From Ovoidimarina sediminis (GTDB lineage Bacteria > Pseudomonadota > Alphaproteobacteria > Rhodobacterales > Rhodobacteraceae), in assembly GCF_032586175.1 (NCBI RefSeq), contig NZ_JAWHTE010000004.1, forward strand, positions 186,001-250,000: a DNA stretch of 64,000 bases, in the 5' to 3' direction. Of this stretch, positions 57,500-64,000 are shown one piece after another. Numbering within the stretch: position 1 is the first letter of the stretch; every line of letters begins with the position of its first letter. A program made the position numbers and the translations under genes. The notes beneath the pieces are model-generated. The model was not told the origin of the DNA. It searched no databases and saw only the letters and a program-made list of their open reading frames with translations.

Positions 57500-59379
57500 T
57501 CCGCCGCCTCCCGCGAGGTGGATTCGGGGAACAGGCACCGCACGCCGCGGGTGCCGTCGGAAACCAGTGGAATGTCGCCTTTCCGGCACTCCCCTTTCGC
57601 TTTCAGACAGCGCTCGGCGAAGGCACAGCCTTTGGGCAGGTTATCGACCACAGGCGGCAGGCCCGCGATGGCTTCGAGCCGCCGTTTGCCGCCGCCCAGT
57701 TCGGGGACGCAGGCCATGAGGCGGCGGGTGTAGGGATGGCGCGGGGTTTCCAGGATATCCGCCGTGCGGCCTTCCTCGACGACCCGGCCCGCATACATCA
57801 CCGCGACCCTGTCGCAGAGCTGGGCGACGACACCGAAGTCATGGGTGATGAAGACGATCGCGAGGCCGCGCGACCGCCTGAGATCGTCGAGGATCGTGAG
57901 CACCTGTGCCTGAACCGTCACGTCGAGCGCCGTCGTCGGTTCGTCGGCGATGATGATGTCGGGATCGTTCGCGAGCGCCATGGCGATGCCGACGCGCTGG
58001 CGCATCCCGCCCGACATTTCGTGCGGGTAATCCGAGATCCGCTTCTCGGCATTCGGGATGCGCACGGCCTTCAAGAGTTCGATCGCCTTCGCCCGACCTC
58101 CGGCCTTGCCGATCGTGCGGTGTGCGCGGATCGCCTCCACCAGCTGATCCCCGATACGGTAAAGCGGATGGAGCGTGGCCAGCGGATCCTGAAAGATATA
58201 GGCCACGTTCCGCCCACGCATATCGCGCAGCCGCCGGTAGGGCGCGCCGATCATGTCCTCTCCGTCGTAATACGCCGCGCCGCCGGTCACGACGCCGGGC
58301 GGCGAGGCAACAAGCCCCATCACCGAAAGCGCGGTGACAGATTTGCCTGAGCCGCTTTCGCCGATGATGCCGAGGCATTCGCCTTTTTCCACGTAAAGAT
58401 CGACGCCGCCCACCGCGCGATAGACGCGGTTCTTGACGTGAAACTGGGATTCAAGCGCGCGAACCTCCAGTAGCCCGTTTCCCGCCGGCTTCGGCGCCGC
58501 GCTTTGCCTCGCGACGCGCGTTGCGGCCATCGGGCGCGACAGGGCCCCGGATTTCAGGTGCGGATCCAGGGCATCGCGTACCCCGTCGCCCAGAAGGTTG
58601 ATAGACATCACGATGACCAGGATCATCACCCCCGGAACGATCGAGGTATGCGGGTTTGAGATCAGGGCGGAGCGTGCCTCGCCCAGCATCGAGCCCAGAT
58701 CGGCTTGCGGGGGCTGCGAGCCAAGCCCGAGGAAGGAGAGGCCCGCCGTTTCGAGGATCATCCAGCCAATCGTCGTCGACATCGCGATCACGATCACCGG
58801 GATCACGTTGGGCAGGATCTCGGACAGGATGATCTGGGTATGCGAGAGGCCCGACAGCCGCGCGGCATCGACGAATTCCTTGTTGGCGATGCCGACGGTG
58901 ATGCCGCGGATGTTTCTGGCGAAGAACGGCACGTTGACGGTGGCGACCGCGATCAGCGCGTTGAACAGGCCGGGGCCGAGGGCGGCGACGATGGCCAGCG
59001 CGAGCAGGATGTAGGGAAACGCCATCAGCATGTCGACGCCGCGCATCAGGATATTGTCGGTGCGTCCGCCGTAATATCCCGCGATGATCCCGATCGCCGC
59101 GCCGATCGTGGCCGCGGCGATGGCGGCGGCAAAGCCCACGGCCAGCGAGAGCCGCGTGCCCCAGAGAAGCCTAGACAGAAGATCGCGCCCCAGGTGATCG
59201 GTTCCGAGAAGGGCGCCTTCGGAAAAGACCGGCCGGAACCGGTTCGACGTATCGGTGACATCGGGGTCCGCGAGCGGAAGAAGCGGCGTGACAAGCGCCA
59301 GGAGAACGACGGCTGCCAGGACGATCCCGCCGGCAAGTGCAAGCCGGTTGCGGGCCAGTAGTTTGAAAAAGTCGGTCAC
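57496..59379 (-). CDS. Dipeptide-type ABC permease (DppC-like) fused to ATPase (DppD-like)
   Basis: 627 residues from GTG 59379, which overlaps the DppB-like stop (GTGA). Residues 1 to about 285 are a DppC-type permease (LLGTDHLGRDLLSRLLWGTRLSL, EFVDAARLSGLSHTQIILSEILPNV, LSFLGLGSQPPQADLGSML). A 20-30-residue linker (SRPMAATRVARQSAAPKPAG) leads into a DppD-type ATPase with Walker A GESGSGKS, MSGGMRQRVGIAMAL, Walker B IIADEPTTALD and CAFAERCLKAKGEC. The two are normally separate proteins. No stop or frameshift signal separates them here. Confidence 0.92.
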   Translation of the reverse strand: MTDFFKLLARNRLALAGGIVLAAVVLLALVTPLLPLADPDVTDTSNRFRPVFSEGALLGTDHLGRDLLSRLLWGTRLSLAVGFAAAIAAATIGAAIGIIAGYYGGRTDNILMRGVDMLMAFPYILLALAIVAALGPGLFNALIAVATVNVPFFARNIRGITVGIANKEFVDAARLSGLSHTQIILSEILPNVIPVIVIAMSTTIGWMILETAGLSFLGLGSQPPQADLGSMLGEARSALISNPHTSIVPGVMILVIVMSINLLGDGVRDALDPHLKSGALSRPMAATRVARQSAAPKPAGNGLLEVRALESQFHVKNRVYRAVGGVDLYVEKGECLGIIGESGSGKSVTALSVMGLVASPPGVVTGGAAYYDGEDMIGAPYRRLRDMRGRNVAYIFQDPLATLHPLYRIGDQLVEAIRAHRTIGKAGGRAKAIELLKAVRIPNAEKRISDYPHEMSGGMRQRVGIAMALANDPDIIIADEPTTALDVTVQAQVLTILDDLRRSRGLAIVFITHDFGVVAQLCDRVAVMYAGRVVEEGRTADILETPRHPYTRRLMACVPELGGGKRRLEAIAGLPPVVDNLPKGCAFAERCLKAKGECRKGDIPLVSDGTRGVRCLFPESTSREAAE

Positions 59380-60323
59380 GTCTTGATCCTCGGGTCGAGC
59401 AGGCTTTGCGCCACGTCGACCGCGATGTTGAACAGAACGTAGCAGGCGGCCACGAAGACGACGCCACCCTGCACCAGAAGGATATCGCGCTTGAGGATCG
59501 CATCCACCAGCATGCGGCCCACGCCGGGCCACTGGAACACGATCTCGATATAGACCGCGCCCGACAGCACGAAGCCGGCCTGGATGCCGAGGACCGGGAT
59601 GATCGCCACCATCGCCGCCTTCAGTGCATGCCGCCAGATGACGCCGCGCTCATGCACGCCCTTTGCGCGCGCTGTGCGGATGAAATCCTGCCGGAGCACC
59701 TCAAGCATGGCCGACCGCGACAGCCGCGCGATCACGCCGGTTGCGACCACGGCAAGGGCGAGGGCGGGCATCGTGAGATGCGTGATCAGCACCCCGACGG
59801 TCCGGTCACCATAGATCGGCCACATGCCCGAGACGGGAAACCAGCGTAGGTTCACCGCGAAGAAGAGGATCATCGTCATCCCGAGGAAAAAGGACGGGAT
59901 TGATATGCCGAGCAACACGGCAAAGGTGATCGTCTTGTCGGCCCAGCCATACTGGTTGGCGGCCGAGATCACCCCGGCGACGACGCCCAGGATCGCACTG
60001 AGCACAAAGGCGGTGCCGGCGAGAAAGAGCGTAGCGTTGAACCGTTCCAGCACCTCGTCCAGGACCGGGCGGTTCAGCGCGAAGGAGGTGCCGAAATCGC
60101 CCTGAAGCATGTTTCCGAGCCAAATGAAATATTGCTGGACGAGCGGCTTGTCCAAGCCGAGGTCACGGTTCAGCTTCTCGACATTCTCGGGCGTTGCGTA
60201 GCTTCCGAGGATGGCGGTCGCCGGATCTCCGGGGATAAGCGCCATGATCAGGAAGACGATCACAGTGATCCCGAGCAGGACGGGGATCGCGGAAAGAAGT
60301 CGCTTCACGATGTAGCCCGTCAT
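59376..60323 (-). CDS. Dipeptide-type ABC transporter permease (DppB-like)
   Basis: 315 residues. DppB features: MTGYIVKRLLSAIPVLLGITVIVFLIMALIPGDPA at the N-terminus, LGLDKPLVQQYFIWLGNMLQGDFGTSF, and the coupling motif DFIRTARAKGVHERGVIWRHALKAAMVAII. It is separated from the binding-protein gene by 98 bp holding a strong hairpin, as is common when the binding protein is made in excess. Confidence 0.92.
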   Translation of the reverse strand: MTGYIVKRLLSAIPVLLGITVIVFLIMALIPGDPATAILGSYATPENVEKLNRDLGLDKPLVQQYFIWLGNMLQGDFGTSFALNRPVLDEVLERFNATLFLAGTAFVLSAILGVVAGVISAANQYGWADKTITFAVLLGISIPSFFLGMTMILFFAVNLRWFPVSGMWPIYGDRTVGVLITHLTMPALALAVVATGVIARLSRSAMLEVLRQDFIRTARAKGVHERGVIWRHALKAAMVAIIPVLGIQAGFVLSGAVYIEIVFQWPGVGRMLVDAILKRDILLVQGGVVFVAACYVLFNIAVDVAQSLLDPRIKT

Positions 60324-60365
60324 CGCCCGGCTCCTTCATCTTGGCCCAAATACTCGCGGGGGAGC

Positions 60366-60389
60366 GCGAGGGGGCAGCCGCCCCCTCGC
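60366..60389. terminator. Hairpin between binding-protein and permease genes
   Basis: Perfect 10-bp stem GCGAGGGGGC/GCCCCCTCGC with AGCC loop in the 98-bp gap between the DppA-like and DppB-like genes on the minus strand. It probably limits read-through or stabilises the upstream binding-protein message. It belongs to a longer element (60334-60392) related to the one at 5548-5609. Confidence 0.55.
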
Positions 60390-60421
60390 CCTGGTCGGAC
60401 CGGCAACGCCCGGTTCGATCC

Positions 60422-61999
60422 TCAGTTCTTCACGACATCGTCTAGCAGAAGGAAGAACGATGGCTGGAGAGAGAAGCTCTCAACCCGGTCGCTCGTCACC
60501 GCGTTCTGTTTCCAGTTCGCGACGAAAACCCAGGGCGCGTCCTCCTGAACGATCGTCTGCATCTCCTTGTAGAGGCGCGCGCGTTCGTCCTGGTCGGTGG
60601 CGACCCGCGCGGCTTCCAGAAGCTCATCCACCTTCGGGTTCGAATAGTAGCCCGAGTTGAAGCCACCCTGGTCGGGCCAGGCCGCAGTGCGGAGCGCAAG
60701 GAAAGGCAGGGTATCGGGATCGTTCGTCATCCAGGCCATTTGCGCCATGTCCGCCTTGCCTTCGAGGCCCGGGTTCACGTTGCCGAGGAAGGTGTTCCAC
60801 TCGTAGGTCTCGATCTTGACGTCGAAGCCCACCGCTTCGAGATCGGCCTGCATCGCGGTGCCCATGGCCACGGGATCGAGCATGCCGGAGCCGCCTTCGG
60901 TAACGTAGAACGTGAGCTCGGCCCCCTCCGCCCCGGCCTCGGAGATCAGCGCGCGCGCCTTCTCGGGGTCGTAGGGATAGGGTTCGAGATCCGGGTTGTA
61001 GGCCCAGGCGAAGGCCGGCGGGGTCGGGCCCGCGGCGACCTCGGCGGTGCCTTCGAGCACATCGTTGACGATGGCTTCCTTGTTGATCGCGTAATTCGCG
61101 GCTTGGCGCACGCGCTTGTCCGCGAAGGGCCCTTCCTTTGCGTTCAGGATCAGGAACCAGACATGCGGCCCGGCCTGCTCATGCACCGTGTAGGCATCGC
61201 CCTCGAATTGCGAAAGCGCCACAGGCGGCACCTCGACCATCAGGTCGATCCCGCCGGCCAGCATTTCCGCCGTGCGCGTATTGGCGTCGGTGATGGGCCG
61301 GAAGACGACCGCCTGAAGCTTCGGCGCACCGTCCCAGTAATCGGCATTCGCCTCGATTACCACGGCTTCGTTGGAGCGCCATTCGGCGAAAGTGAAGGGG
61401 CCGGTGCCCGAGGGGTTCCGCCCGAATTCCGCTCCGTGCTCCATAACCGCCGCGGGGGAAACGATCAGGCCCGTGGGATAGGCGAGGTTCGACAGGAACG
61501 GCGCGTAGGGCGCGTTGAGCGTGAACCTCACCGTCATGGGATCGATGACCTCGACGCCTTCGACCGCCGAGAAGAAGAAGGCCAGCGGGAAGGGGCCCGT
61601 GTCGTGATAGGGATGGCTCTCGTCCAGCATCCGGTCGAAGTTGAATTTCACCGCCTCGGCGTCGAAGGTGCTGCCATCGTGGAAGGTGACGCCGTCGCGC
61701 AGGGAGAAGGTGTATTCCGTGCCGTCCTCGCTGATCTCCCAGCCGGTGGCAAGCGCGGGCTCGACCTCGAGGGTCCCGTCCTTGTAGCGCACGAGCCCGT
61801 CATAGACGTTCATCAGGATGCGGAAATCGTTGACGGCGGTGACCGCCGCCGGATCCAGCGCCTTCGGTTCGGCGATCTGACCGACGATCAGGACGCCGGG
61901 CGGCGTCTGCGCCCCGGCGCTGCCGAGTGTTCCGAGGGTCAGGGCAAGCGCCGTCCCGGCGGCGAGCATGCCGCGGCGCGTAGCGTGGAAGAGCGACAT
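60422..61999 (-). CDS. Dipeptide-type ABC transporter substrate-binding protein (DppA-like)
   Basis: 525 residues with a twin-arginine-like N-terminus (ATRRGML) and a signal peptide ending near GSAGAQ (residue about 31). SBP_bac_5 features: DFRILMNVYDGLVRYKDGTLEVEPALATGWEISEDGTEYTFSLRDGVTFHDG and NPSGTGPFTFAEWR. The family binds peptides, but also opines, nickel, glutathione and other compounds. Two copies of a TTTATCATGATAAA-type palindrome lie 31 and 59 bp upstream of its start, so the operon is probably controlled by the FadR-type regulator at 62778. Confidence 0.92.
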   Translation of the reverse strand: MSLFHATRRGMLAAGTALALTLGTLGSAGAQTPPGVLIVGQIAEPKALDPAAVTAVNDFRILMNVYDGLVRYKDGTLEVEPALATGWEISEDGTEYTFSLRDGVTFHDGSTFDAEAVKFNFDRMLDESHPYHDTGPFPLAFFFSAVEGVEVIDPMTVRFTLNAPYAPFLSNLAYPTGLIVSPAAVMEHGAEFGRNPSGTGPFTFAEWRSNEAVVIEANADYWDGAPKLQAVVFRPITDANTRTAEMLAGGIDLMVEVPPVALSQFEGDAYTVHEQAGPHVWFLILNAKEGPFADKRVRQAANYAINKEAIVNDVLEGTAEVAAGPTPPAFAWAYNPDLEPYPYDPEKARALISEAGAEGAELTFYVTEGGSGMLDPVAMGTAMQADLEAVGFDVKIETYEWNTFLGNVNPGLEGKADMAQMAWMTNDPDTLPFLALRTAAWPDQGGFNSGYYSNPKVDELLEAARVATDQDERARLYKEMQTIVQEDAPWVFVANWKQNAVTSDRVESFSLQPSFFLLLDDVVKN

Positions 62000-62029
62000 T
62001 TTGGTTTCCTCTCCTGTTGGTTTGTCTCT

Positions 62030-62047
62030 AATTTATCATGATAAATT
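62030..62047. promoter_or_regulatory. Operator-like palindrome 1 (dpp-type operon/DUF1028)
   Basis: AATTTATCATGATAAATT, a perfect 18-bp palindrome in the 103-bp gap between the divergent binding-protein and DUF1028 genes. Near-identical sites are at 62058-62075 and 63579-63596, the last in front of a FadR-type regulator gene, which is the likely binding protein. Confidence 0.72.
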
Positions 62048-62057
62048 GCATCAGGCC

Positions 62058-62075
62058 AAATTTTCATGATAAATT
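62058..62075. promoter_or_regulatory. Operator-like palindrome 2
   Basis: AAATTTTCATGATAAATT, matching the first site at 16 of 18 positions and starting 28 bp after it. It lies 28 bp before the DUF1028 start, suggesting repression of both divergent units. Confidence 0.62.
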
Positions 62076-62102
62076 CAACCCCGCAGCTTTCCGGAGGCCT
62101 CG

Positions 62103-62774
62103 ATGACAATCTCAATCCTCGCTTTCGACCAAGAAACGGGCACTTACGGCGGCGCCGCAGCCACCGGAAGCCTTTGTGTCGGGGGGTGGGTTCTGCGGGG
62201 TGACCCCGAATCGGGGATGTCCGCATCGCAGGGATCGTTGCCCAGCACGCTCTGGGGCACCGCTGTTCTGGATCGCATGAAGCGTGGTGAGGATGCCGAA
62301 ACAGCCGTGGCCGCCGTGACGGGGGCAGATGCCGGGCGGGCAGAGCGACAGCTTGCAGCACTCGACCCCGGCGGCGGGACGGCCCATTTCACCGGGCAGA
62401 ACAGCATACCGACCGCGGGCGCGCGCTCTGCGCGGCATGTCGTGGTCACTGGAAATCTTCTTGCCTCCGAAGATGTGCTTGATGCCGGTCTTTCCGGGTT
62501 CACGGGAACGAACGGGGCGCTCGACGCCCGGCTCCTTGCGGCACTCGCGGCCGCTGCCGGGGCCGGGGGGGACAGCCGCGGCCTGCAATCGGCCGCGCTT
62601 CTCGTCGTCGCCCGAAAGCGCCCGCCGCTGACCTTGCGTGTCGATCTGTCGGAAGATCCCCTGGCCGCGCTGACCGAACTGCACCGCCGCGCCACGAACG
62701 GGCCCTATGCGGACTGGGTGCGTCACGTTCCGACGCTGGACGATCCCGAACGCGGCGATCCCTATGCGCCCTGA
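62103..62774 (+). CDS. DUF1028 family protein
   Basis: 223 residues. It begins MTISILAFDQETGTYGGAAATGSLCVGGWVLRG and continues GMSASQGSLPSTLWGTAVLDRMKRGEDAETAVAAVT, the usual DUF1028 opening. The family is thought to have an Ntn-hydrolase-like fold and is often found with peptide transporters and amidohydrolases, as here; its reaction is not established. It ends 3 bp from the end of the converging FadR-type gene. The shared operators suggest it acts on the compound imported by the Dpp-like system. Confidence 0.85.
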   Translation: MTISILAFDQETGTYGGAAATGSLCVGGWVLRGDPESGMSASQGSLPSTLWGTAVLDRMKRGEDAETAVAAVTGADAGRAERQLAALDPGGGTAHFTGQNSIPTAGARSARHVVVTGNLLASEDVLDAGLSGFTGTNGALDARLLAALAAAAGAGGDSRGLQSAALLVVARKRPPLTLRVDLSEDPLAALTELHRRATNGPYADWVRHVPTLDDPERGDPYAP

Positions 62775-62777
62775 GCG

Positions 62778-63545
62778 CTACTCGGCGATGAAGCGCTTCA
62801 TGACCTCGGCTTCCTGGGCATCCATCAGCGCTCGCGCCATTTCCATGTGGCTTCGCATCACTTCGCGCGCCCGCGCGCCGTCGCCTTGACGCAGCGCGGC
62901 GATAAGATCGGTCTGATGCCGCCGCCCGCGTTGCCAGAGATCGTGATTCGGCGTCGTGTAAAGGCGCTTGTAGACGGTCAGGTCGGTCAGGATCTGCGCC
63001 ATGAAGCTGATGAAGAATCCCAGAAGCGCATTCTGTCCGAAATCGGAGAGACGCGCGTGAAACCTGAGCGAGGCAATATGCTGGCGGCGCTCTTCATCGG
63101 CATCTACCGCGGGATCGGCGTAGTGCTCCATGATCGCTTCGAGTTCGGCAAGCTGCGCGTCCGAGAGCTTGCCTGCCAGCGTTGCCGCCAGTTCCGGCTC
63201 CAGCGCGATCCGTACCTGGTAGATATCGGCAATCGTCACGTCCCGGAAATAGAAGTAGTTCGCGAGAAGTGCATGCGCCCTTTCGCGCGTCACTTCGCCA
63301 ACAAAGCTGCCGCCCCCGGGCCCGGTCTTCGTCTCGATGAGCCCCTGCGCCTGAAGAAGGCGCATCGCCTCGCGGATCGTGCCTTTCGACATGCCGAAGC
63401 GGGCGATCAGCTCGGCCTCTCCCGGCAGACGGTCGCCGGGCTTCAGCCCTCGCTCCACCACGAGTTCCTTGATGGCGTCGGCCACGCGCAGGGGGCGAGA
63501 GCGCCGTGATCGCCCCTTTTGCTCCTGAGAGAGTGCCTCGCTCAT
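62778..63545 (-). CDS. FadR/GntR-family transcriptional regulator with FCD domain
   Basis: 255 residues. The winged helix (RVADAIKELVVERGLKPGDRLPGEAELIARFGMSKGTIREAMRLLQAQGLIETKTGPGGGSFV) and the FCD domain (IYQVRIALEPELAATLAGKL, RFHARLSDFGQNALLGFF, HQTDLIAALRQGDGARAREVMRSHM) are clear. A perfect palindrome lies 34 bp upstream of its start, between it and the divergent M20 gene, and two more lie in front of the binding-protein and DUF1028 genes. It very probably controls all of these and itself. The effector is unknown; FCD proteins bind small carboxylates. Confidence 0.92.
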   Translation of the reverse strand: MSEALSQEQKGRSRRSRPLRVADAIKELVVERGLKPGDRLPGEAELIARFGMSKGTIREAMRLLQAQGLIETKTGPGGGSFVGEVTRERAHALLANYFYFRDVTIADIYQVRIALEPELAATLAGKLSDAQLAELEAIMEHYADPAVDADEERRQHIASLRFHARLSDFGQNALLGFFISFMAQILTDLTVYKRLYTTPNHDLWQRGRRHQTDLIAALRQGDGARAREVMRSHMEMARALMDAQEAEVMKRFIAE

Positions 63546-63578
63546 CCGTATCTCCGGCCCATTGGAGGATAGGAAACC

Positions 63579-63596
63579 TATTTATCATGATAAATA
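63579..63596. promoter_or_regulatory. Operator-like palindrome 3 (regulator/M20 gene)
   Basis: TATTTATCATGATAAATA, a perfect 18-bp palindrome sharing the TTTATCATGATAAA core with the site at 62030. It lies in the 61-bp gap between the divergent regulator and M20 genes, 10 bp before the M20 start, where binding would block transcription. Confidence 0.72.
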
Positions 63597-63606
63597 CAAG
63601 GCCAAG

Positions 63607-64000
63607 ATGACCTACGGACAAACCGCCGCCGCCCGCCTGCAACAGATCGCCCAAGCCTCGGCCTCCTCCGAGGGCATCACCCGCCTGCCGTGGACGACAG
63701 AGCACCGCGTGGCGCTGGCGGAGATCACCAACTGGATGGAAGACGCCGGCCTGACAGTGTCGCTCGATGCTGCCGGAACCCTGATCGGTGCCACGCCCAA
63801 TCCGCACGGCAAGCCGGTGCTCCTGATCGGATCGCATCAGGACAGCGTTCCGTCGGGTGGGGCATTCGACGGGATCATGGGCGTGGCGCTCGGCTGTCTC
63901 GCCGCTAAGGTTCTGGAAGCTCGGGTCGACACTCTGCCATTTGCCCTCGAGATCCTCGCCTTCGCCGACGAGGAGGGGGTTCGGTTTCCGACCGCGCTGA
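63607..64000 (+). CDS. M20-family amidohydrolase (allantoate/N-carbamoyl-amino acid hydrolase type), 3' truncated
   Basis: 131 codons are visible before the window ends, all open. The N-terminal metal-binding segment GSHQDSVPSGGAFDGIMGV (zinc His and bridging Asp) and FADEEGVRFPTAL (catalytic Glu-Glu) match the hydantoinase/carbamoylase branch of M20 zinc hydrolases, which includes allantoate amidohydrolase and beta-ureidopropionase. It cleaves a carbamoyl or amide bond in the cytosol. Sharing a palindrome with the FadR-type regulator links it to the Dpp-like importer and DUF1028 protein. Confidence 0.85.
   Translation, partial: MTYGQTAAARLQQIAQASASSEGITRLPWTTEHRVALAEITNWMEDAGLTVSLDAAGTLIGATPNPHGKPVLLIGSHQDSVPSGGAFDGIMGVALGCLAAKVLEARVDTLPFALEILAFADEEGVRFPTAL

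Noticed and set aside
1..64000. Mobile elements, prophage, CRISPR arrays
   Set aside because: No transposase, integrase, phage structural gene, terminal inverted repeats or regularly spaced repeat array was found; the short repeats seen fit operators or terminators.

Overview
The window is GC-rich, densely coded DNA with long overlapping-codon operons. The catabolic repertoire (carnitine and betaine, acetate, several periplasmic-binding-protein transporters) and the repeated use of ATGA/GTGA overlaps fit an alphaproteobacterium of the Rhodobacteraceae, probably the Roseobacter group. That placement is an inference from gene content; no rRNA or tRNA is visible. No phage, insertion sequence, CRISPR array or replication origin was seen, so this looks like chromosomal or chromid catabolic DNA.

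1-16 kb: quaternary-amine catabolism. A truncated dimethylglycine/sarcosine dehydrogenase-like gene overlaps a pyrrolysine-free MttB-superfamily methyltransferase. After a PEP-mutase-family gene and a 6-phosphogluconate dehydrogenase comes a minus-strand set: acyl-CoA dehydrogenase, ADP-forming acyl-CoA synthetase, CaiD, a 3-keto-acid cleavage enzyme (BKACE) and a carnitine dehydrogenase-thioesterase fusion. A divergent GlxA/AraC regulator sits at its head. Read together they can turn gamma-butyrobetaine or carnitine into glycine betaine. A second dimethylglycine dehydrogenase homologue (13.6 kb) and a BCCT betaine-type transporter (54.8 kb) fit the same flux.

16-24.5 kb: a GntR-regulated locus of unknown substrate. 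An aldo/keto reductase-RidA fusion faces a divergent operon of a small TIGR04076-like protein, a second aldo/keto reductase lacking its catalytic His, and a complete branched-chain-amino-acid-type ABC transporter.

24.5-37.7 kb: acetate and organic-acid scavenging. Acetyl-CoA synthetase, adenylate kinase (recycles the AMP that Acs makes), a DUF4212 plus sodium:solute symporter pair, a cNMP-binding/CBS/DUF294 protein, a membrane-anchored DnaQ-type exonuclease, a universal stress protein and a tripartite tricarboxylate transporter.

37.7-54.1 kb: the most unusual part, a glycoconjugate cluster with its own two-component system. It holds a histidine kinase, an NtrC-like response regulator whose AAA+ domain has lost its ATPase and sigma54-contact motifs, GalU, a receiver domain fused directly to a glycosyltransferase, three further GT4-like glycosyltransferases, a separate MurG-like glycosyltransferase, an ABC exporter, three aminoglycoside-phosphotransferase-like kinases, a histidine phosphatase, a small membrane protein and an XpaC-like protein. 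TTTGGG/CCCAAA repeats occur upstream of both galU and the receiver-glycosyltransferase gene and are candidate operators.

54-64 kb: a universal stress protein and the BCCT transporter, then a minus-strand dipeptide-type ABC operon with a permease-ATPase fusion, a DUF1028 protein, a FadR-type regulator and the start of an M20 amidohydrolase. The last four units share TTTATCATGATAAA palindromes and probably form one local regulon.
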